Source: Vicinamibacteraceae bacterium (GTDB lineage Bacteria > Acidobacteriota > Vicinamibacteria > Vicinamibacterales > UBA8438). Taken from it: DNA of 33,616 nt. The number at the start of each line of letters is the position of its first letter. The first letter of the stretch is position 1. Location: NCBI GenBank assembly GCA_012271165.1, contig JAAXGX010000195.1, forward strand, positions 1-33,616, given 5' to 3'. The notes beneath the pieces were generated by a model. It saw nothing but the letters and a program-made list of their open reading frames with translations, did not search any database and was not told the origin of the DNA. Made by a program: the position numbers and the translations under genes. Shown here piece after piece: positions 8,148 through 16,489 of the stretch.

Positions 8148-9058
8148 GCAACGTCGGGAAGGAGTGGCTGCGCCGAGCACGATCGCGGCGGACGATCGTC
8201 GCCCTGGTCGCGGCGGCCATCGCGGCGGGGAGCGCTCAGCCGCTCGCGGCCGGCGGCGGGACGTCCCGTGGCGGCGCCGGGGAGGCGGCGCCGGCGCAGC
8301 GCCGCCAGGCGCCCTTCGACGCGCAGCAGCGGCCGCCCGGCGACCCGCAGGTGGTTGCCCGCGGCCAGGCGCTGTACGGCATCCACTGCCGCGGTTGCCA
8401 CGGGATCGACCTGCGCGGCGGAGACCTCGGCGGCCCCAACCTGCTCCGCTCTCAGATCGTGCTGCGCGACCGCGCGGGCGAGCGGATCTGGCCGGTGCTC
8501 CGGGACGGGCAGTCGACGCCGGGCGGCTCCTCGATGCCACCGCAGGCGCTCTCGGAGGCCGACGCGCGCGCCGTGGCCGTGTACATGCACAGCGTCCTCG
8601 CCCGCGCGACGCCGCAGGGAGGCCCGCCGCGGGGACCGGAGCTCGACCTGAACATCGTCGTCGGCAACGCCGCAGCCGGACGCGAGTACTTCGCCGCCAA
8701 CTGCGCGTCGTGCCACTCGGCCACGGGTGACCTGGCCGGCATCGCCGCGCGGATACCGGAGCCGATGACGTTGCAGAACACCTGGGTCCGCGGGCACCGG
8801 CGGGGCGCGGCCCGCCCGCCCGTCGCGGTCACGGTGACGCTGGCGTCCGGCGCGCGCGTCGCGGGGACGCTCGTCCGCCTCGACGACTTCATCGTGGCGC
8901 TCACCACCGCGGACGGCCTGCGGCGCTCGTTCAGCCGCCGGGGCGGTGTGCCGCGCGTGGATATCGACGACCCGCTGGCCCGCCACACCGAGCTCCTCGG
9001 CCTGTACACCGACGAGAACATCCACGACGTCACCGCCTACCTGGTCACGCTGCAATGA
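8144..9058 (+). CDS. Diheme cytochrome c, electron acceptor of the PQQ dehydrogenase
   Basis: 304 residues, exported: an RR-containing n-region and hydrophobic core at residues 10-36 form the signal peptide. Two heme c motifs are present, C82-R-G-C85-H86 and C187-A-S-C190-H191, each heading a class I cytochrome unit; a methionine in SSMPPQ (M131) is a likely axial ligand of the first heme. Residues about 228-270 (VTVTLASGARVAGTLVRLDDFIVAL...) look like a small beta-barrel inserted in the second cytochrome unit. It overlaps the gene before it and the PQQ dehydrogenase after it, both by ATGA, so all three should be made together. The dehydrogenase lacks its own heme domain, and this protein supplies it. 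Confidence 0.88.
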   Translation: MSNVGKEWLRRARSRRTIVALVAAAIAAGSAQPLAAGGGTSRGGAGEAAPAQRRQAPFDAQQRPPGDPQVVARGQALYGIHCRGCHGIDLRGGDLGGPNLLRSQIVLRDRAGERIWPVLRDGQSTPGGSSMPPQALSEADARAVAVYMHSVLARATPQGGPPRGPELDLNIVVGNAAAGREYFAANCASCHSATGDLAGIAARIPEPMTLQNTWVRGHRRGAARPPVAVTVTLASGARVAGTLVRLDDFIVALTTADGLRRSFSRRGGVPRVDIDDPLARHTELLGLYTDENIHDVTAYLVTLQ

Positions 9059-10734
9059 CACGTACAGCCCTGCTCCCGCACCTCGTGCTCGCGACCGCGG
9101 CGGCGGGCGCTGCCCTGTCGCCACCCGCCGGGGCGCAGGAGCCGGGCGGCCTGGATCCCGCCGCGCTGCTCGAGCCGCTCCGGGACTCGTGGCCGACCTA
9201 CTCCGGCGACTACACGGGCCGGCGCTACAGCCCGCTGACGCAGGTGACGACCGGGACGGTGCGCCACCTGACGCTGGCGTGGACCCGCGAGCTCGACACC
9301 GGGATGCCGCCGCTGGAAGGGGCTGGCGCGCCGACGTTCGTCGGTGGCGAGGGCGCGGGCGACTTCGCCATCGGCCGGCAGCGCCTCAAGGGGGCGATCC
9401 TGGCCGTGGACGACGTGCTGTACGTGACCGCGCCCGACCACGTCTGGGCGCTCGATGCGCGCGACGGCAGCGAGCGGTGGCACTACTTCTGGAAGACGCG
9501 GGGCAGCATCCACATCGGCAACCGGGGCGCGGCGCTGTGGCGCAACGCGCTCTTCTTCGAGACGCCCGACAACTACCTCGTCTCGCTCGACGCACGAACG
9601 GGGGCAGAGCGGTGGCACGTGGAGATCGCCACGTTCGAGGACCAGTACTTCTCGACCATGGCGCCCATCGTGGTCGGCGACCACGTCCTGGTCGGGACGG
9701 GGAACGACCTCGACGCACCCGGCTTCCTGCAGTCGTTCGACCCGGAGACGGGCGAGCGGCAGTGGATCTTCTACACGGTGCCGATGACGCCCGACTCGCC
9801 CGGCCTCGACACCTGGCCGAACCTCGACGCGGCCCGCCACGGCGGCGGGCAGGTCTGGGTGCCAGGCGTGTACGACCCGGAGACCAACTACTACATCTTC
9901 GGCACCGGCAACCCGACCCCCGGCTACACCGGCGTGGCGCGGCCGGGCGACAACCTGTTCACCTGCACGCTCATCGCGGTGGACGTCGACAGCGGCGAGA
10001 TGGCGTGGCACTTCCAGACGTCGCCGCACGACACGCACGACTGGGACTCGGCGCAGACGCCGATCCTCATCGACGGCGAGATCGACGGCGAGCCGCGCAA
10101 GCTGGTCTCGACCGCGGCGCGCAACGGCTACTTCTTCACCGTCGACCGCGTGACCGGCGAGCACGTCGTCACGCGCCGCTACGGCGCCACGGCCAACTGG
10201 GCCAGCCACATCCGGCCATCCGGCGAGCCGGAGCCCTCGCCCGCGAAGGAGGCGACCATCCCCGGCTCGCTCGTCTCGCCCGTCGAGGGCGGGGTGACCA
10301 ACTGGCAGCCGCCGGCCTTCAACCCCGACACCGGCCTCTTCTACACGCAGGAGAACAACGGCTTCAACCTGCTCTATCTGACCGACCCGGACCCGCGCGG
10401 CTCCATGGGCCTCGGCGGCAAGGAGCGCGTCGTGGTGGGCTCGGGCGGCAACGCCTTCTCGGCCATCGACTACCGCACGGGCGAGATCGTCTGGCGCCAC
10501 CAGTGGCCCCCCGGGGGCGGCGGAGGGGCCGGCGTCCTGACCACCGCCGGCGGCGTCGTGTTCACGGGGGACGGCAGCGGCAACTTCGTGGCGTTCGACG
10601 CGGCCGACGGCAGCCTGCTCTGGCACACGCGGATCGGCGACATCTCCAACGCGCCGCAGACCTACCTGGTCGACGGCCGCCAGCACGTGCTGGTCGCCGT
10701 CGGGCAGCGCCTCTTCGCGTTCGTCATGTACTGA
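9055..10734 (+). CDS. PQQ-dependent alcohol dehydrogenase-type quinoprotein, periplasmic
   Basis: 559 residues. The signal peptide ends near residue 28 (PPAGAQ). The mature protein is an eight-bladed propeller of the methanol/ethanol dehydrogenase family, recognisable from TYSGDYTGRRYSPLTQV at the start, repeated tryptophan-docking blades (for example VWALDARDGSERWHYFW and LVSLDARTGAERW) and GNPTPGYTG. The catalytic region reads PHDTHDWDSAQTPIL, with D329 and D331 two apart; a D-x-D here is the pattern of lanthanide-dependent members. There is no C-terminal heme domain, and the preceding diheme cytochrome fills that role. It oxidises an alcohol or similar substrate and passes electrons to the respiratory chain. 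The exact substrate cannot be told. No pqq biosynthesis genes are in the window. Confidence 0.9.
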   Translation: MTRTALLPHLVLATAAAGAALSPPAGAQEPGGLDPAALLEPLRDSWPTYSGDYTGRRYSPLTQVTTGTVRHLTLAWTRELDTGMPPLEGAGAPTFVGGEGAGDFAIGRQRLKGAILAVDDVLYVTAPDHVWALDARDGSERWHYFWKTRGSIHIGNRGAALWRNALFFETPDNYLVSLDARTGAERWHVEIATFEDQYFSTMAPIVVGDHVLVGTGNDLDAPGFLQSFDPETGERQWIFYTVPMTPDSPGLDTWPNLDAARHGGGQVWVPGVYDPETNYYIFGTGNPTPGYTGVARPGDNLFTCTLIAVDVDSGEMAWHFQTSPHDTHDWDSAQTPILIDGEIDGEPRKLVSTAARNGYFFTVDRVTGEHVVTRRYGATANWASHIRPSGEPEPSPAKEATIPGSLVSPVEGGVTNWQPPAFNPDTGLFYTQENNGFNLLYLTDPDPRGSMGLGGKERVVVGSGGNAFSAIDYRTGEIVWRHQWPPGGGGGAGVLTTAGGVVFTGDGSGNFVAFDAADGSLLWHTRIGDISNAPQTYLVDGRQHVLVAVGQRLFAFVMY

Positions 10735-10762
10735 GCCGGGTGTTAAGCTCTGACCCGGACCC

Positions 10763-12508
10763 ATGGCTGCGACACCTGCACGCGCCACCCGCGAGCTGCG
10801 CTACGAGCCGGAGGAGCGGCCGCCGCCCGCGCTCGCGCTCGGACTCGGCTTCCAGTTCGCCATGCTCACCGTGGCGGGCATCGTGCTCACCCCGGCCATC
10901 GTCGTGCGCGCCGCCGGGGGCAGCGCGGACTTCCTGTCCTGGGCCGCGTTCGCCGCGCTCGCCATCAGCGGCGTGACGACCGTGCTGCAGGCGGTGCGGG
11001 TCGGCCGCGTCGGCTCCGGCCACGTGCTGCTGATGGGCACGTCGGCCGCCTTCATCGCCGTCTGCGTCACCGCGCTGGAAGACGGCGGTCCGGGGCTTCT
11101 CGCCACGCTGGTCGCCATCTCCGCGCTGTTCCAGTTCGCGCTCGCGACGCGGCTGTCGCTGCTGCGGCGCATTCTCACGCCGACCGTGTGCGGCACCGTG
11201 ATCATGCTGATTCCGGTGACGCTCATGCCGATCATGTTCGGCATGCTGACGCAAGTGCCGGACGGGACGGCGCCGGCCGCCGCGCCCGTCAGCACGCTCA
11301 TGACGCTGATCGTCACGGTCGGCGTCACACTGCGCGCCGCCGGCGTGTGGCGCCTCTGGGCCCCGGTCATCGGCATCGGGGCCGGCTGCGTCGTCGCGGG
11401 CTCGTTCGGCCTCTACGACACGCAGAGCGTGGCCGACGCCAGCTGGATCGGGCTGCCCGCGGGCGCCTGGCCGGGATTCGATCTCCGCTTCGGCGTGGCG
11501 TTCTGGTCCCTGCTGCCGGCCTTCGTGTTCGTGACGCTGATTGGCGCCATCGAGACCATCGGCGACAGCGTCGCCATCCAGCGCGTCTCGCGGCGGTCGC
11601 CGCGGGCCACCGACTTCCGGGTCGTGCAGGGGGCGGTCGCCGCCGACGGCGTGGGCAACCTGCTCGCCGGCCTGGCGGCCACGGTGCCCAACACGACCTA
11701 TTCGTCGAGCGTCTCGGTCACGGAGATCACGGGCGTCGCTGCCCGGACGGTCGGCATGTGCATCGGCGCCACCTTCATCGTGCTGGCGTTCCTGCCGAAG
11801 TTCATGGCGCTCATACTCGCCATTCCGGGTCCCGTCGTCGGCGCGTACACCATCGTGCTGATGGCCACCCTGTTCGTCCTCGGCATGCGCGTGGTCGTGG
11901 AGGACGGCGCCGACTACCGCAAGGGCATCGTGGCGGGAGTCGGGTTCTGGATCGGGCTCGGGTTCCAGAACGAGCTGCTCTTCGCCGACTCGCTGGGGGC
12001 CTGGAGCAGCCTGCTCGGCAACGGGATGACCTCCGGCGGGCTGGCCTCGATCCTCATGACGGTGTTCCTGGAGCTGGCCCGGCCGCGGCGGCAGCAGCTC
12101 CGGACGGCGCTGAACGCCGAGGCCTACCCGGCGATCGACAAGTTCCTGACGCGCTTCGCCGCCCGCCACCGCTGGAGCGAGGCGATGACCGACCGGCTCC
12201 GCGCCGTCGGCGAGGAGACGCTGCTCACGCTGGTCCGGCGGGGCGAGGACGACCCGCCGGCGAAGGAGCGGCGCCTGCTGCTGGCCGCGCGCAGCGACGG
12301 CCGCGCGGCGGAGCTGGAGTTCGTCGCGGCAACTGACGAGACCAACATCGAGGACCGCATCGCACTGCTCGGCGACCGCGTCGCCGGCAACCAGATCGAG
12401 CAGGAGGTCTCCCTCCGGCTGCTCCGGCACCTCGCCTCGTCGGTCCGCCACCAGCAGTACCACGACACCGACGTCGTGACGGTTCGCGTGGAGCCGGCGG
12501 CGTCCTAG
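10763..12508 (+). CDS. NCS2 (xanthine/uracil permease) family transporter with C-terminal soluble domain
   Basis: 581 residues. Residues about 20-440 hold some 12-14 membrane helices with NCS2 hallmarks: the first-helix segment GLGFQFAMLTVAGIVLTPAIVV, an ETIGDS motif (IGAIETIGDSVAI) and the downstream NTTYSSSVSVTEITG region, which match the substrate-binding and motif regions of UraA/UapA-type permeases. It should import a nucleobase or related compound by cation symport. Residues 450-581 are an extra cytoplasmic domain (RLRAVGEETLLTL ... LRLLRHLASSVRHQQ ... DVVTVRV) not found in ordinary NCS2 carriers. Its secondary-structure order resembles a degenerate GHKL/anti-sigma ATPase fold, but the nucleotide-binding glycine boxes are not visible. 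It is followed after 10 bases by the sirtuin gene. Confidence 0.82.
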   Translation: MAATPARATRELRYEPEERPPPALALGLGFQFAMLTVAGIVLTPAIVVRAAGGSADFLSWAAFAALAISGVTTVLQAVRVGRVGSGHVLLMGTSAAFIAVCVTALEDGGPGLLATLVAISALFQFALATRLSLLRRILTPTVCGTVIMLIPVTLMPIMFGMLTQVPDGTAPAAAPVSTLMTLIVTVGVTLRAAGVWRLWAPVIGIGAGCVVAGSFGLYDTQSVADASWIGLPAGAWPGFDLRFGVAFWSLLPAFVFVTLIGAIETIGDSVAIQRVSRRSPRATDFRVVQGAVAADGVGNLLAGLAATVPNTTYSSSVSVTEITGVAARTVGMCIGATFIVLAFLPKFMALILAIPGPVVGAYTIVLMATLFVLGMRVVVEDGADYRKGIVAGVGFWIGLGFQNELLFADSLGAWSSLLGNGMTSGGLASILMTVFLELARPRRQQLRTALNAEAYPAIDKFLTRFAARHRWSEAMTDRLRAVGEETLLTLVRRGEDDPPAKERRLLLAARSDGRAAELEFVAATDETNIEDRIALLGDRVAGNQIEQEVSLRLLRHLASSVRHQQYHDTDVVTVRVEPAAS

Positions 12509-12518
12509 TAAACCTCAC

Positions 12519-13280
12519 TTGCATGCACCGTTGAGTGACCTGAGCGCCGAGGGACAGGCCGCGCGCAAGCTCATCGCGGGCGCGTCGCGGATCGTGGGCT
12601 TCACCGGGGCCGGCATCTCGACGGAGTCGGGCGTCCCGGACTTCCGCAGCCCGGACGGCGTGTGGGCACGCAACCGGACGGTGGACTTCCAGGAGTTCCT
12701 GTCCAGCGAGGCGGGGCGCATCGAGTACTGGCGGCAGAAGGTCGCCGCGTGGCCGGCCATGCGCGCGGCCAGACCGAACGCCGGCCACCTCGCCTTCGTG
12801 CAGCTCCACGAGCAGGGGCGGCTCACGGCGCTCATCACGCAGAACATCGAGCGGCTGCACCAGCGGTCGGGGCTGCCCGCCGACACGGTCCTGGAGCTGC
12901 ACGGGACGACGACCGAGGCCGTCTGCCTGAGCTGCGGTGACCGGATCACGTCCGACGAGGCGTGCCGGCGGGTCGCCGCCGGCGAGCGGGCGCCGCGCTG
13001 CCGGTCGTGCGGCGGTCTGCTCAAGCCGGCCACCATCTCGTTCGGACAGGCGCTGCCGCACGACGTGCTGCTGCGGGCGCAGGCCGCCGTCGAGGCCTGC
13101 GACCTGCTCCTCGCGGTCGGCTCGTCGCTGGTCGTCGAGCCGGCGGCCTCGATTCCGCGCCTGGCCAAGCTCGCCGGGGCGAGCCTGATCATCGTCAACC
13201 GCGATCCGACCCCGCTGGACGGCCTGGCCGACGTCGTCGTGCGCGGCGAGATCGGCGCCGTCCTGCCCGCGCTCGTCTGA
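12519..13280 (+). CDS. Sir2-family NAD-dependent protein deacylase
   Basis: 253 residues from a TTG start. Sirtuin motifs are clear: GFTGAGISTESGVPDFR (NAD-binding loop), TQNIERLH, catalytic H128 in ELHGTTTEAVC, four zinc cysteines C136/C139/C161/C164, and GSSLVVEPAA and IIVNRDPT at the end. The enzyme removes acyl groups from lysines using NAD+, in the cytoplasm. Two oddities are seen. The usual NID aspartate is glutamate (E111). No ATG or GTG is available in frame before the NAD loop: TTG at 12519 or 12531 must be used, and no good ribosome binding site is seen. The ATG at 12523 is out of frame and stops after three codons. It sits between the NCS2 permease and mutM in the same direction. 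Confidence 0.87.
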   Translation: MHAPLSDLSAEGQAARKLIAGASRIVGFTGAGISTESGVPDFRSPDGVWARNRTVDFQEFLSSEAGRIEYWRQKVAAWPAMRAARPNAGHLAFVQLHEQGRLTALITQNIERLHQRSGLPADTVLELHGTTTEAVCLSCGDRITSDEACRRVAAGERAPRCRSCGGLLKPATISFGQALPHDVLLRAQAAVEACDLLLAVGSSLVVEPAASIPRLAKLAGASLIIVNRDPTPLDGLADVVVRGEIGAVLPALV

Positions 13281-13299
13281 CCGGGAGTCGCAGCGCGCC

Positions 13300-14109
13300 A
13301 TGCCCGAGCTGCCGGAGGTGGAGACGGTCCGGCGCAGCCTGGCTCCGGGCCTCGAAGGGCGGACCATCCGGGCCGTCTCGTTCTGCTGGCCGCGGACCTG
13401 CGTCGGCGACGCCCGCAGCACCGAGCGGCGCTTGGCCGGCCAGCGCATCGAGCGGCTGGACCGGCACGGCAAGTACCTGCTGCTCAGGCTGCGCCGGGAC
13501 CAGCGCAGCTCGCTCCTGATCATTCACCTCCGGATGACGGGGACCCTCCTGTTGAACGGCCGGCCGGGAGCGTACACGAGGGCCACGATGTCCCTCGACG
13601 ACGGTGCCACGGTGGTCTTCCAGGACATCCGCAAGTTCGGCCGCTGGCAATGGTCCGAGGAGCTGCCGCCGCGTCTGGCCGCGCTGGGCCCCGACCCGCT
13701 GGAGATCGGCCGCGAGGCGTTCGCCGCCCGGCTGGCGTCCCGCAAGGCGCGGCTGAAGGCGCTCCTGCTCGACCAGGCGTTCCTGCGCGGCCTCGGCAAC
13801 ATCTACGCGGACGAAGCGCTCTTCCGCGCCCGGCTGCACCCGGAGCGGAGCGCCGCGGGCGTCGGCGGGCGCAAAGCGGGAGACCTGCACGACGCCATCC
13901 GGGCCGTCCTGCGGGACGCGATTGCCGCCGGCGGCACCAGCATCAGCAACTACCGCGACGGGCAGGGAGCGCCGGGCGCCTTCCAGCGCCAGATCCGGAT
14001 CTACGGCCGCGCCGGCACGCCCTGCCCCACCTGCGGCGCACGCGTCCGGCGCACCGTCATCGCCCAGCGCAGCACGCACTTCTGCCCCCGCTGCCAGCGG
14101 CGGCGGTGA
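13300..14109 (+). CDS. mutM: Formamidopyrimidine-DNA glycosylase (Fpg/MutM)
   Basis: 269 residues, the normal length for the family. It excises 8-oxoguanine and other oxidised bases and cuts the strand by beta,delta-elimination. The catalytic N-terminus is intact (M-P2-E3-L-P-E-V-E-T), with K58 in the HGKYLL loop, HLRMTG and DIRKFGRW for DNA probing, and the helix-two-turn-helix segment GLGNIYADEALF. The C-terminal zinc finger has C242/C245/C262/C265 and the conserved R257 in QRSTHF. The start codon directly precedes P2-E3, so the start is certain. It lies 19 bases after the sirtuin gene. Confidence 0.95.
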   Translation: MPELPEVETVRRSLAPGLEGRTIRAVSFCWPRTCVGDARSTERRLAGQRIERLDRHGKYLLLRLRRDQRSSLLIIHLRMTGTLLLNGRPGAYTRATMSLDDGATVVFQDIRKFGRWQWSEELPPRLAALGPDPLEIGREAFAARLASRKARLKALLLDQAFLRGLGNIYADEALFRARLHPERSAAGVGGRKAGDLHDAIRAVLRDAIAAGGTSISNYRDGQGAPGAFQRQIRIYGRAGTPCPTCGARVRRTVIAQRSTHFCPRCQRRR

Positions 14110-14146
14110 CCGGTCCAGTCGGGCGCCATCCATTATGCTGGGCCTG

Positions 14147-14182
14147 ATGGTGCCGACGCCGATCGGGATTGGAGCCACGTGA
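14147..14182 (+). other. Possible 11-codon leader ORF
   Basis: ATG at 14147 opens MVPTPIGIGAT and stops at TGA 14180-14182, which overlaps the GTG start of the AlbA_2 reading frame at 14179. A TATGCT hexamer at 14134-14139 lies 7 bases before this ATG. The arrangement would allow translational coupling, but an ORF this short can arise by chance. Confidence 0.25.
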
Positions 14183-15089
14183 CCCGCTACGGCGACCTGG
14201 CGAGGCGGATCCGTCTCGGCGAGGATTCCGTGCTCGAGCTGAAGCGGCTCTCCCTGTCGGGATCGCGCGTAACGGCTCCAGACCGCAAGGATGTCGCGGA
14301 CGAACTGGCGGCGTTCGCGAACGGGCGAGGCGGCGACCTCGTTCTCGGCGTGGACGACGAGACGCGCGACGTGAGTGGGATCCCGCTCGATCGACTGGAC
14401 GCGGTAGAGGCGTGGGTCCGCGAGATATGCAACGACCTGCTGAGCCCCCCGCTCGACGCCGCAATCCGCAAGATCGAGCTGACCGACTCGGGGGGACACC
14501 CGGTTCCCGTGCTGCTGGTGGAGGTCGAGCGCAGCCTGTTCGTTCACAAGAGCCCGGGTGGCTACTTCCGCAGGCTGGGCAGCTCCAAACGAGAGCTCGC
14601 ACCCGAGCTGCTGGCCCGCCTGTTCCAGGAGCGAAGCCGGAGATGCACTTCGTCCGCCGGAACGTTCTGGTGCGGGCGGCCAAGACCTCGGCGCGTACGG
14701 AGCGCGAACAGTTCAGCGACCGGGCCGTCTTCGCGGCGCTGGTCAACGCCGTGGCGCACCGGGACTATTCGGTGGCCGGCGCGCGGATCCGCTTGCATCT
14801 CTTCGGGAATCGTCTCGAGCTCTACGTCCCGGGGGCGCTGGCGAACACGCTCACGCCCGACAGCATGCACTTGCGCCAGGCGAGCCGCAACGAGTTGATC
14901 GTGTCGCTGCTCGCGCGATGTCCGGCACCGACCGGCCTCGGCCGTACTCACCTCATGGATCGCCGGGGCGACGGGGTGCCGAGCATCCTGCGAGAGACTC
15001 AGGCACTCTCAGGGCGAGCGCCCGAGTACACGCTGATCGACGACGGCGAGCTGCGACTCATCATCCGGGCCGCTACGGGACACGCGTAG
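14179..15089 (+). pseudogene. Broken AlbA_2 (Schlafen-like) / GHKL-ATPase regulator
   Basis: Two halves of one protein lie in different frames. From GTG 14179 to about 14640 the frame gives an AlbA_2 DNA-binding-type domain (SVLELKRLSLSG, ADELAAFANGRGGDLVLGVDD, FVHKSPGGYFRRLGSSKREL) ending LARLFQERS. From about 14640 to 15089 a different frame gives the C-terminal ATPase-like part: MHFVRRNVLVRAAK, the N-box-like ALVNAVAHRDYSVAG, LRQASRNELIVSLLARC, LMDRRGDGVP and PEYTLIDDGELRL. In intact relatives the stretch between LFQERS and FVRRN is much longer, so the junction marks an internal deletion that also shifted the frame. Both halves are well conserved, so the event looks recent. An ATG at 14643 could still start the second half alone. 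Confidence 0.78.
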
Positions 15090-15110
15090 AGCGCGCCGGG
15101 CACAGCGACG

Positions 15111-15791
15111 ATGCCGAGCACGAAGCGTCTGGTCTGCCTCGCCAACTCCCGGACGCTGCACGGCCGCTGCGTGGCCGGCCGCGAGTGGAGCGGCGCGGAA
15201 GCCGGCGGGTGGATTCGGCCTGTCAGCGCACGGGACGGTGGGGAGGCATCGGAATACGAGCGGCAGTACGAGGACGGCAGCGACCCGCGGATCCTCGACG
15301 TGATTGACGTCCCGCTTCTCGAATCGCGGCCCAGCGGCTACCAGACGGAGAACTGGCTGCTCGATCCCAAGCGCTATTGGGAGAGGGTGGGCCGCCTGTC
15401 ACCATTCGATCTGCCCGCGCTTGCGGATCCCGTCGCCCCGCTCTGGATCGACGGCCATAGCACGTACAATGGCCTGAACGACAAGATCCCGATTGCGGCA
15501 ACTGAATCGATCACCGGCTCGTTGCGGCTGCTCGAGGTCGACTGGTTGCGGCTCACGGTGTGCCGGCCGGGCGAAGCGTTCGGCAACAACAAGCGCCGCG
15601 TGCAGGGTCAGTTCCGGCACTCGGGCTGCGAGTACGCGCTGTGGGTTACCGACCCGGGCTGGGAGCGGACCTACCTCGCCAGGCTGGACGGGACTTACGG
15701 CGTCGGCGAGTGCCATCTCACCATCAGCCTGGGCGAGCCGTACCAGGACGCCTGCTACAAGCTGATTGCCGCCATCATCCCTGTCACGTGA
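15111..15791 (+). CDS. Dual OB-domain protein
   Basis: 226 residues, no signal peptide, no membrane segments. The opening (KRLVCLANSRTLHGRCVAGRE) and the GGWIRPVSAR segment, with the second half WVTDPGWERTYLARLDGTYGVGECHLTISL and the end YKLIAAIIPV, match proteins annotated as dual-OB domain proteins, which are commonly encoded beside DUF488 proteins. Two OB folds suggest single-strand nucleic acid binding. The catalytic role, if any, is unknown. The DUF488 gene follows after 2 bases, so the two form an operon. The start is the first ATG after the broken AlbA_2 gene, 21 bases downstream; no clear ribosome binding site is seen. Confidence 0.7.
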   Translation: MPSTKRLVCLANSRTLHGRCVAGREWSGAEAGGWIRPVSARDGGEASEYERQYEDGSDPRILDVIDVPLLESRPSGYQTENWLLDPKRYWERVGRLSPFDLPALADPVAPLWIDGHSTYNGLNDKIPIAATESITGSLRLLEVDWLRLTVCRPGEAFGNNKRRVQGQFRHSGCEYALWVTDPGWERTYLARLDGTYGVGECHLTISLGEPYQDACYKLIAAIIPVT

Positions 15792-15793
15792 CG

Positions 15794-16489
15794 ATGATCA
15801 TGCCGGCAACCAGGGGCACCGTGCTGACGATAGGCCACTCGACACATCCAATCGAGGTGTTTATCGCCCTGCTTCAGCGCCACGGCGCGGCCGCGGTGGC
15901 GGATGTCCGGGCCGCGCCCTACAGCCGCTTCAACCCGCAGTTCAACCGCGAGCCGCTGGCGGCCAGCCTCGCCGCGTGCGGGATCGCATACGTCTTCGTG
16001 GGATCGGAGCTGGGCGGGCGTTCGGCGGATCCTGCCTGCTATGACGACGGGCGCATCCGCTACGAGCGGCTCGGCTCGACCTGCGCGTTCCGCGAGGGAC
16101 TCGAGAGGGTGGAGCAGGACGCGACCCGCCGCCGCATCGTGCTCATGTGCGCCGAGAGGGAGCCGCTGGAGTGCCACCGCTGCCTGCTCGTCGCCCCGGC
16201 CCTCGAGGCGCGGGGCGTTCCGGTGGCACACATTCGGCCTGAGCGCAAGCTGGAGGCGCATGCCGACGCCATGACCCGGCTGCTGGCGATGCACGACTTG
16301 CAGGACGCCGTCGAAGGCCAACGATTGTTCCCGCGCTCCCGCGCCGAACGGATCACCGAGGCCATCGCCCGGCAGGCCGCTCGATTCGGGCACCGGAACG
16401 ACCGGTCCACTGACGATTCCGCGTCGGCCGGCCGAGCGGCTCAGCCGAGGGCGGCGATCCGCCGCAGCTCGACGGCGCAGGCCTTGTAG
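15794..16489 (+). CDS. DUF488 family protein
   Basis: 231 residues. The DUF488 signatures are all present: [17 protein letters not shown] near the start, [17 protein letters not shown], and [16 protein letters not shown], where a cysteine-histidine pair near the end of the fold may be a metal or catalytic site. The biochemical activity of the family is not established. It is coupled to the dual-OB gene. Start choice: ATG 15794 (or ATG 15800, or GTG 15788 overlapping the previous stop); none has a strong ribosome binding site. The last 49 bases overlap the 3' end of the convergent nitrate reductase gene; the C-terminal tail after about residue 195 is low-complexity and may be non-essential. 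Confidence 0.82.
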   Translation: MIMPATRGTVLTIGHSTHPIEVFIALLQRHGAAAVADVRAAPYSRFNPQFNREPLAASLAACGIAYVFVGSELGGRSADPACYDDGRIRYERLGSTCAFREGLERVEQDATRRRIVLMCAEREPLECHRCLLVAPALEARGVPVAHIRPERKLEAHADAMTRLLAMHDLQDAVEGQRLFPRSRAERITEAIARQAARFGHRNDRSTDDSASAGRAAQPRAAIRRSSTAQAL

